Shown: positions 7,035 through 12,184 of the stretch, piece after piece
Numbering within the stretch: the stretch's first letter is position 1
How the letters are laid out: each line of letters opens with the position of its first letter
DNA from: Vitreoscilla sp.
GTDB taxonomy: Bacteria > Pseudomonadota > Gammaproteobacteria > Burkholderiales > Neisseriaceae
Direction of reading: 5' to 3'
DNA length: 12,184 nucleotides
Assembly (NCBI GenBank): GCA_030150505.1
Contig: JASLFS010000035.1
Coordinates: 1-12,184 of the forward strand
The notes under the pieces: model-generated
What the model was told of the DNA's origin: nothing
Databases searched by the model: none
The model's input: the letters and a program-made list of their open reading frames with translations, nothing else
Program-made: the position numbers and the translations under genes

Positions 7035-8197
7035 TATTTTGCTAGTAATTGATGAAGTGTTTCAATGACATATAATTGATCTTGTTCACTCATTTTTGTA
7101 TAAAAAGGAATTGAAACAATACTTTGGAATGTACTTTCTGCAATAGGGAACATGGCATCGGTTAATTGGTAATTATCACGCCATACTGGTTGCTTATGCA
7201 GTGGAATAAAATGCACGGAACAGCCGATATTGCGTTTTGCCATTTCTTGGATTAATTCATCGCGATTGAGTGGTGCATCAGGATGTAGGCGCAATGTGTA
7301 TAAATGCCAAGCATGTTCGTCAATGTTATCCTCAAGTGGTGGTAAATCAACAGGTAAATGCTGTAGTTTTTCATTATAAATTTTTGCCATGCTAACGCGT
7401 TTTGCATGGAAAGCATCTATTTTTTTGAGTTGATGCAAGCCGATTGCTGCACAAATATCAGGCATATTGTATTTAAATCCCGGCTCAATCACTTCATAAA
7501 ACCACGCTGGTGTTTTTGATTGATAGCGGTCAAAAGCATCACGGCTAATTCCATGCAAGCGCATGACTTTTGCTCTGGCAATCAGCGCTTTGTTTTTTGA
7601 AACCAACATGCCACCTTCGCCAGTGGTCATGGTTTTATTGGCATAAAAGCTAAATACCGTTGCATCTGTATCTAAAGTGCCTATTAATTGACCTTGGTAA
7701 CGAGCAGGAAATGCATGTGCTGCATCTTCAATAACTTTTAAATTATGTGTTTTTGCTAGGGCGATAATATCGCTCATGTTGCAGCTTAAGCCAGCAAAGT
7801 GCACAGGAATAATGGCTTTGGTTTTAGGAGTGATGGCAGCTTCGATGGCTTTAACATCGATATTTAATGTACTTGGATCTGAATCCACAAAGACCGGATT
7901 CGCACCTAAATAACGAACTACTTCAGCCGTTGCAGTGAAAGTATAAGTCGGAACGATGACTTCATCACCAGCGGTAACGCCAACTGCTTCTAAAGCCAAA
8001 TGCAAACCAGATGTTGCGGAATTTACCGCAATGGCTTCAACATCCGAACCTAGATAATTGGCAAAATCAATTTCAAATTGTTTGGTTTTCGGTCCCGTGG
8101 TTACCCAGCCAGAGCGCAATGAATCAACGACTTCATTGATTTCATCTTCGCCAATTTCAGGCAAAGAAAAAGGTAGAAAAGATTGTTCAGTTTTCAT
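7034..8197 (-). CDS. DegT/DnrJ/EryC1 PLP-dependent nucleotide-sugar aminotransferase
   Basis: This is a cytoplasmic PLP enzyme that aminates a keto nucleotide sugar. Its likely substrate is the 4-keto product of the dehydratase in the same operon, making a UDP-4-amino-trideoxy HexNAc (PglE/PglC or WbgX-like role). The 387 residues are normal for the family. SGWVTTGPKTKQFE (29-42) is the family N-terminal signature. IEDAAHA (156-162) includes Asp158, which contacts the PLP ring nitrogen. SFYANKTMTTGEGGM (183-197) contains Lys188, the PLP-binding lysine. PGFKYNMPDICAAIG in the second half is also typical. The overall pattern resembles ArnB, PseC and Per-type enzymes, so sequence alone does not give the exact sugar. 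Its start overlaps the glycosyltransferase stop by ATGA and its own stop overlaps the next start, so it lies in a translationally coupled core. Confidence 0.92.
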   Translation of the reverse strand: MKTEQSFLPFSLPEIGEDEINEVVDSLRSGWVTTGPKTKQFEIDFANYLGSDVEAIAVNSATSGLHLALEAVGVTAGDEVIVPTYTFTATAEVVRYLGANPVFVDSDPSTLNIDVKAIEAAITPKTKAIIPVHFAGLSCNMSDIIALAKTHNLKVIEDAAHAFPARYQGQLIGTLDTDATVFSFYANKTMTTGEGGMLVSKNKALIARAKVMRLHGISRDAFDRYQSKTPAWFYEVIEPGFKYNMPDICAAIGLHQLKKIDAFHAKRVSMAKIYNEKLQHLPVDLPPLEDNIDEHAWHLYTLRLHPDAPLNRDELIQEMAKRNIGCSVHFIPLHKQPVWRDNYQLTDAMFPIAESTFQSIVSIPFYTKMSEQDQLYVIETLHQLLAK

Positions 8198-9435
8198 GAT
8201 TGCATGGCTTTCAAAAATTGTTTAGCTAATACTTGGTAAGTATGTGCTGATTGAACATGTTGGCGACCATTATTGCCCATTTTTTCTAATGTTTCTGGAG
8301 ATGTGTTTTGGAGTTCAATGATGGCATTGGCAACTGCTTGAGAATCCAATGGTGGCACTGTAATGCCGCATTGTTGCTCGGTGACAGGGTCATTGCCTGC
8401 TTCAACAGAGTGAACGATAGGTTTTTTTGCCATCATGTAATCCATGAGCTTATTTGGACTAATTCCAAAACGATAAATGGGAACATGTTGCCAGCCAATA
8501 TAAGCAATATCAATCAGCTGTAAAAAAGATGGAATCTGTTTTTTAGGAATCGGGTCAAAAAAGAAGACATTATTGATATTTTCTGTTTTTTGTTTGTTTA
8601 GTAATGCTGCTTTTTCTAAACCACTGCCAACTAACACGATGATAATATCATCTGGTAGTTTTTTGGCAGCATCCAATAAAATATCCATGGCATTAGGCGT
8701 GCCATGTGAGCCGGCGTAGCCAACAATGGTTTTGCCATTGGCTTTGCTGGTTTGTAAAAATGTTAATAATTCAATTTTTGCAAGTGGTTCAATTTGTTTA
8801 GGCAGCCAGTCTTCTTCCACAATGCCATTGGGAATAATGTGTAATTTAGCCAAATCTAAGCCATGAGATTGCATATGTTCATGAACTTTTGGCAGCATTG
8901 AAACAGTTGTATCACAGTGCTTATAAGCATAATTTTCTGAGAATTGGCATAACCGAATAAATGGGTGCTTTGGCGACATGCCTCCTAGTTCTATTGGTGA
9001 CAGTGGCCATAAATCATGCACTTCATAAATGAATTTAGCGTGACTCATTTTAGCTAAACGATGTGCGATTAAGTTATCCATTGGGTACGTGCTGGACGCT
9101 ATAACAGCATCTGGTTTAAACCGCTTGCTCCATGCTTTAGAATGGCGGTAAGCATGAAATAAAAAAGTAAAAATATTTTTAACACGTGAAATACCATTGC
9201 CACCATATTCTGGGGTTTTAATCCAAATGTAGCGAATGCCATCAATCATTTCTTCTGAAACAATCTCATTGCTCGAATGAGCTTCTGGTTGCTGACTTCT
9301 GACATGAGAATAAGTTGCGGCAATAATGGTCACTTCATGCCCAAGTTTCTGCCATTCTTTTGCCATGTAATAAGGGCGGTATTCCATGCCATGCTTTAAA
9401 GAGCCTGCATAATGGTTGATTAAAACGATGTTCAT
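8194..9435 (-). CDS. Family 4 glycosyltransferase, WbuB/WcaI-like
   Basis: This predicted retaining GT-B glycosyltransferase acts in the cytoplasm and would add a sugar to the lipid-linked acceptor made by the operon. The reading frame is open further upstream, but ATG at 9433-9435 gives MNIVLINHYAGS, the standard start of this family. It overlaps the preceding stop as ATGA and has GGAAC just before it, so the protein is 413 residues. GMEYRPYYMAKEW (16-28) is typical of WbuB-like N-terminal domains, YEVHDLWPLSP lies at about 137-147, and IPNGI at about 201-205. A nucleotide-sugar domain follows, with VGYAGSHG (about 238-245) and PNKLMDYMMAKKPIV (327-341). Relatives include L-fucosaminyl and related deoxyamino-sugar transferases, but donor and linkage cannot be assigned. 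No membrane helix or truncation is visible. Confidence 0.88.
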   Translation of the reverse strand: MNIVLINHYAGSLKHGMEYRPYYMAKEWQKLGHEVTIIAATYSHVRSQQPEAHSSNEIVSEEMIDGIRYIWIKTPEYGGNGISRVKNIFTFLFHAYRHSKAWSKRFKPDAVIASSTYPMDNLIAHRLAKMSHAKFIYEVHDLWPLSPIELGGMSPKHPFIRLCQFSENYAYKHCDTTVSMLPKVHEHMQSHGLDLAKLHIIPNGIVEEDWLPKQIEPLAKIELLTFLQTSKANGKTIVGYAGSHGTPNAMDILLDAAKKLPDDIIIVLVGSGLEKAALLNKQKTENINNVFFFDPIPKKQIPSFLQLIDIAYIGWQHVPIYRFGISPNKLMDYMMAKKPIVHSVEAGNDPVTEQQCGITVPPLDSQAVANAIIELQNTSPETLEKMGNNGRQHVQSAHTYQVLAKQFLKAMQS

Positions 9436-10550
9436 GCTTGTTCCAATTGTGCATAAAGTTGGCATAATTTTTGTTGTTCTTGTTGCCAATTAAAATGTTG
9501 TAATACAGCTTGCTGTCCGTTTTTTCCCATTTGTAAGCACTTTTCAGGCTGACTTAAAAGTTCATCAATTTGTTTTGCAATGTCTTGAGCGGATAAAGGG
9601 TTAGCGCACATGCCAGCTTGTGCTTCATCTAAAATACTTTGCCAAAAAGGGAAATTAGAAGCCAAAACGGTCACGCCAGCAGCCATGTACTCAAACATTT
9701 TAACGGGTAAGGCATCCATATAATTAATGGTTGGATGCAAAGTAACCAAGCCAATTTGTGATTCTTTTAATACATTCACAATGCCATCTCTGTCTTGCCA
9801 GCCAACAAATTTAACTTGTTGCCATTCTGGTAAAGCCATAATTTCTGCTGCTAGTGCTTCGTTTTCAAACTCGCCAGCAATAATTAGCTCACAAGGCTCT
9901 TTGGTGTAAGACAATGCTTGTACCATTTCTTTAATGCCACGAATTTTAGTGATGTAGCCAACATAGCAAAGTTGTCGAGAGAAAGTTTTTTGTGCGCCTT
10001 GTAAATCGGTAAATTCTGATAATTTAGGATAGTTATTCACATCAATTGTTTGGGGATTAATGCGTAAAAATTTATCACGAATATATGGCGTAGCAGCTAC
10101 AATGGCGTCTAATTGATGGCAAATTTTGTTTTCAACCCTTGCCGCTATTTTAGATAAGATTTGGCGAATGGGTTGATTGAAATAAGGTTTGCTCAATAAT
10201 TGCTTTGGTAAATCTTCATGGGCATCAAAAATCACTTTTTTGCCCATTTTTTTGAGTTTCATTGCAATCATTAGCAATTCAGGATCGTGCAAATGATAAA
10301 TATCTGCATCAATATCAATGGCTTTTTTAAAGACTCGCTGCGTGGTTTCCAAAACCCTTTTTAGGCGGCCTTGGCTTTTTTTGACATCATGAATATGAAT
10401 GTTCTGTTTAATTTCATCACCTAAATCATCAGCGATGACCAAGTGAACTTCATAGCCCGCTTGTTGTAATGATTGGCATTCTTTGACAAAAATACGAGTA
10501 TCAAAACGAGGATGAGCTGAGCTTAGGTGACAAATTTTCAGAGTTTGCAT
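9432..10550 (-). CDS. Family 4 glycosyltransferase
   Basis: A second GT-B, family 4 glycosyltransferase of 372 residues, probably acting on the same lipid-linked glycan. The N-terminus ICHLSSAHPRFDTRIFVKEC (6-25) is characteristic of a GT4 group common in capsule and O-antigen clusters. HLHDPELL is at 86-93, FDAHEDLP at about 108-115, and the C-terminal domain has CYVGYITKIRG (about 195-205) and the donor-binding LPVKMFEYMAAG (281-292), which carries the conserved Glu. The ATG at 10550 fits the family start, although I see no good ribosome site before it. It follows an 82-bp gap that holds a perfect -10 hexamer, so a transcript may begin here. It overlaps the next glycosyltransferase by 4 nt. 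Sugar specificity is unknown. Confidence 0.9.
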   Translation of the reverse strand: MQTLKICHLSSAHPRFDTRIFVKECQSLQQAGYEVHLVIADDLGDEIKQNIHIHDVKKSQGRLKRVLETTQRVFKKAIDIDADIYHLHDPELLMIAMKLKKMGKKVIFDAHEDLPKQLLSKPYFNQPIRQILSKIAARVENKICHQLDAIVAATPYIRDKFLRINPQTIDVNNYPKLSEFTDLQGAQKTFSRQLCYVGYITKIRGIKEMVQALSYTKEPCELIIAGEFENEALAAEIMALPEWQQVKFVGWQDRDGIVNVLKESQIGLVTLHPTINYMDALPVKMFEYMAAGVTVLASNFPFWQSILDEAQAGMCANPLSAQDIAKQIDELLSQPEKCLQMGKNGQQAVLQHFNWQQEQQKLCQLYAQLEQA

Positions 10551-10597
10551 GGAAGTAAAGAACCAATCACGATAATGGCAAAGATAAACGATAAATT

Positions 10598-10634
10598 AAA
10601 AAATATTATACCGCTCTTTTTGACTGCTTGCTCT
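10598..10634 (-). promoter_or_regulatory. Possible internal promoter before the glycosyltransferase genes
   Basis: In the 82-bp gap after the flippase gene, the - strand carries a perfect TATAAT (ATTATA at 10605-10610 on the + strand), followed by an AT-rich stretch. A start site near 10598 would leave a leader of about 48 nt before the ATG at 10550. No good -35 hexamer stands 16-18 bp upstream (best about 2 of 6 matches), so this is tentative. It could boost the distal genes separately from wzx. Confidence 0.3.
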
Positions 10635-11853
10635 ATCGCTTACCTTTACTAAAAGTAAATGACATATATAAGTACACAACATACATTAATGCATATGTGC
10701 TGCTATAAATAACCAGCATGTTTTTGAAAGGCGTGAGTGTTAATAAAATGGCTGTAGTGCAGCCAAATAATGCTATTTGCCAGCATAAATCAATTTTTTG
10801 TTTCTCAAAAATATACACGGTATAACTTAATGGGCCGGCTATAAATCGCATGGTAAATAATGGTAATAACCAAATGGCAATTTCACCAGAAAAAGCCCAT
10901 TTTTGTCCAAAAGCCAGGGCGAAAATCTTTTCCCCAAACAAAATCGTACAAATGGTAAAAATAATGGATGCAATTAAAAGAGTGGATAAGGTTTGTAGAT
11001 AAGCTTTTCGACAACCACCGGTTTGATGAAATTCTACGGATGCATAGCGTTTAAAAATATCCAATAATGCCTTACCAACCAAAGCAATGGGAGCGCCTAA
11101 AACCCGAAAAGTGAGAGCGACATAACCTGCATATTCAGGACCAAAGCGTGCACCAATTACGACGACTGGTAGATTGGCTGTTGCCGTATTTAATGAAGCA
11201 GCAGGCAGAGCAAACTTTGGGAAATTCTGATATTTCTTAATAAAGCCAATAATATGAGAACGGTTTTTTTTAAAATTCAATGAACAAGGTAAGTGATAGC
11301 AGGCAAACATCAGTGCCAATAAGTTGCCTGATAAATAGGCAATTGTTAAACCCGTAGCAGAAGAGGAAATAAAACCTGCTACGATTTGTAACAGAGCAAT
11401 ATTGCCTGCTTGTAATAACCTAATTTTATTGAGTAATCCAAATTGCCCATTTGCAGCAGCCCATGTTTGCCAAAGTTGCACCAAAATAATGGATAGCGCA
11501 CCAGGAATAAGGGTTAGGATTAATTCGGTGGGTAGTTTTGCGATGTGGATATTGGCAGCCAGTAAAATCAATAAAATGGCATAACCGACAGCGCTCATTC
11601 CCATGGCAATGCTGACATAATAAGAAACAGCTTGTTGTCGCTGTAAGCCTTCTTTTTCTAAGGTTAGGGTATTTTCTAATCCTAAGCACAGCAATACTGA
11701 TAAAAAAGATGCAATGGCTAGCCAAGTAGAAAATGCGCCAAAGCTATCTGGCGCAAATAAACGGGTAATCAGTAATGAAGCCAAAATGGGAATGGCTTGT
11801 GCTGCAGCCGTTCCTCCAAAAACTGATAGGCTATGTTTCCAAAAATTACTCAT
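10633..11853 (-). CDS. wzx: Wzx-type polysaccharide flippase (MOP superfamily)
   Basis: This integral inner-membrane protein probably moves undecaprenyl-diphosphate-linked glycan from the cytoplasmic to the periplasmic face. The 406-residue product is hydrophobic throughout, with roughly 10-12 predicted membrane segments and short polar loops, a normal length and profile for Wzx. The N-terminus (KHSLSVFGGTAAAQAIPIL, then ITRLFAPDSFGAFSTWLAI) matches the first two helices of this family, where R-x-F-x-P-x-x-FG is common. The upstream aminotransferase gene overlaps its start by 8 bp, indicating co-transcription. An A8 run in the coding strand (11264-11271) encodes part of FKKNRSH at a cytoplasmic-looking loop and is a possible slippage site. 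The stop is TAG. The glycan substrate cannot be inferred from the sequence, and a Wzy polymerase that would normally act with it is not in the window. Confidence 0.9.
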   Translation of the reverse strand: MSNFWKHSLSVFGGTAAAQAIPILASLLITRLFAPDSFGAFSTWLAIASFLSVLLCLGLENTLTLEKEGLQRQQAVSYYVSIAMGMSAVGYAILLILLAANIHIAKLPTELILTLIPGALSIILVQLWQTWAAANGQFGLLNKIRLLQAGNIALLQIVAGFISSSATGLTIAYLSGNLLALMFACYHLPCSLNFKKNRSHIIGFIKKYQNFPKFALPAASLNTATANLPVVVIGARFGPEYAGYVALTFRVLGAPIALVGKALLDIFKRYASVEFHQTGGCRKAYLQTLSTLLIASIIFTICTILFGEKIFALAFGQKWAFSGEIAIWLLPLFTMRFIAGPLSYTVYIFEKQKIDLCWQIALFGCTTAILLTLTPFKNMLVIYSSTYALMYVVYLYMSFTFSKGKR

Positions 11854-12184
11854 GGGCAGTAGCTAAGTGGCTCACAATGTATTGAATATTTTCTTGGGTT
11901 AGATAAGGATGCATTGGCAAGCTCATGACTTCCTCAGCGACTTTATCTCCAATGGGCAATTGAGCATCGCTTTGTACAGCTGGTTGTTTATTCAGTGGAA
12001 TAGGGTAATGAACAGCAGTTGGGATGCCTGCTTGTTTTAATGTCTCTTGGACAGCATCACGGTTTTTAACTCGAACGGTGTATTGAGCATACGCACTGAT
12101 GTTATGGCTTTCGATGATTGGTGCAGACAAGTTGGCAGCATGAAGGGCTGTTTCATATTGTTTTGCTACTTGCTGACGCAATTG
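11846..12184 (-). CDS. wbpE: C-terminal part of a WbpE/WlbC-like nucleotide-sugar aminotransferase (partial)
   Basis: Only the last 112 residues are visible; the gene enters from beyond the right edge and the frame is open to the last base. The fragment reads as the C-terminal domain of a DegT-family PLP aminotransferase. SAYAQYTVRVKNRDAVQ, AGIPTAVHYPIPLNKQP and LPMHPYLTQENIQYI are close to the ends of WbpE and WlbC, which aminate the 3-keto group of UDP-GlcNAc-3-ulosonic acid on the way to UDP-2,3-diacetamido uronic acids. The catalytic lysine lies outside the window, so activity cannot be judged. The TTG at 12179-12181 is an internal Leu codon, not a start. It overlaps wzx by 8 bp. Other sugar aminotransferases share this C-terminal pattern, so the exact reaction is moderately sure. 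Confidence 0.75.
   Translation of the reverse strand, partial: QLRQQVAKQYETALHAANLSAPIIESHNISAYAQYTVRVKNRDAVQETLKQAGIPTAVHYPIPLNKQPAVQSDAQLPIGDKVAEEVMSLPMHPYLTQENIQYIVSHLATAHE

Noticed and set aside
9436..9489. Upstream extension of the WbuB-like glycosyltransferase to a Met at 9489 (18 extra residues)
   Set aside because: The extension lies inside the end of the preceding glycosyltransferase gene, and MNIVLINHYAGS at 9435 is the family start with an ATGA overlap.
9543..9554. TTCAGGCTGACT, whose complement AGTCAGCCTGAA is one base from a DNA uptake sequence dialect (AGGCAGCCTGAA) of some Neisseriaceae
   Set aside because: Single imperfect copy inside a coding sequence with no second copy noticed in 12 kb. 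Real uptake sequences recur at high density, so this is most likely chance.

Overview
The window looks like a chromosomal segment of a betaproteobacterium, most likely a low-GC member or relative of the Neisseriaceae. The reasons are the hisZ-purA pair, a HisZ whose sequence follows the neisserial type, and the AT-rich coding sequence. I saw no canonical Neisseria DNA uptake sequence (GCCGTCTGAA), so Neisseria in the strict sense is unlikely. Genus assignment is inference only.

Layout. Bases 1-2484 (+ strand) hold two housekeeping genes: hisZ (regulatory subunit of ATP phosphoribosyltransferase) and purA (adenylosuccinate synthetase). A bidirectional terminator (2497-2525) separates them from a block that fills the rest of the window entirely on the - strand. 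In transcription order (right to left) that block is: the 3' end of a WbpE-like nucleotide-sugar aminotransferase; a Wzx-type flippase; an 82-bp gap with a perfect -10 hexamer; two family-4 glycosyltransferases; a DegT-type aminotransferase; a small phosphoglycosyl transferase; galE; a 78-bp gap with a long AT-rich palindrome; a membrane-bound UDP-GlcNAc 4,6-dehydratase; and an unrecognised secreted protein. Genes in the core overlap by 1-8 nt, so most of the block is one operon running toward the purA terminator.

How the genes fit together. The dehydratase and the full-length aminotransferase would make a UDP-4-amino-4,6-dideoxy-HexNAc. The phosphoglycosyl transferase would load a sugar phosphate of this kind onto undecaprenyl phosphate at the inner membrane. 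The two cytoplasmic glycosyltransferases would extend it, and Wzx would flip it to the periplasm. GalE carries Cys at the position that governs substrate size, so it can probably also supply UDP-GalNAc. The WbpE-like gene entering from the right implies a 2,3-diamino-uronic acid sugar as well. No polymerase (Wzy), ligase, oligosaccharyltransferase or sugar N-acetyltransferase lies in the window, so it cannot be decided here whether the product is O-antigen, capsule or a protein-linked glycan.

There is no RNA gene, insertion sequence or CRISPR array that I can support, and no gene-free stretch over 300 bases. I do not see a clearly new system. The points most worth checking are the unknown secreted protein at the operon's end, the palindrome before the dehydratase gene, the predicted broad specificity of GalE, and the missing acetyltransferase.
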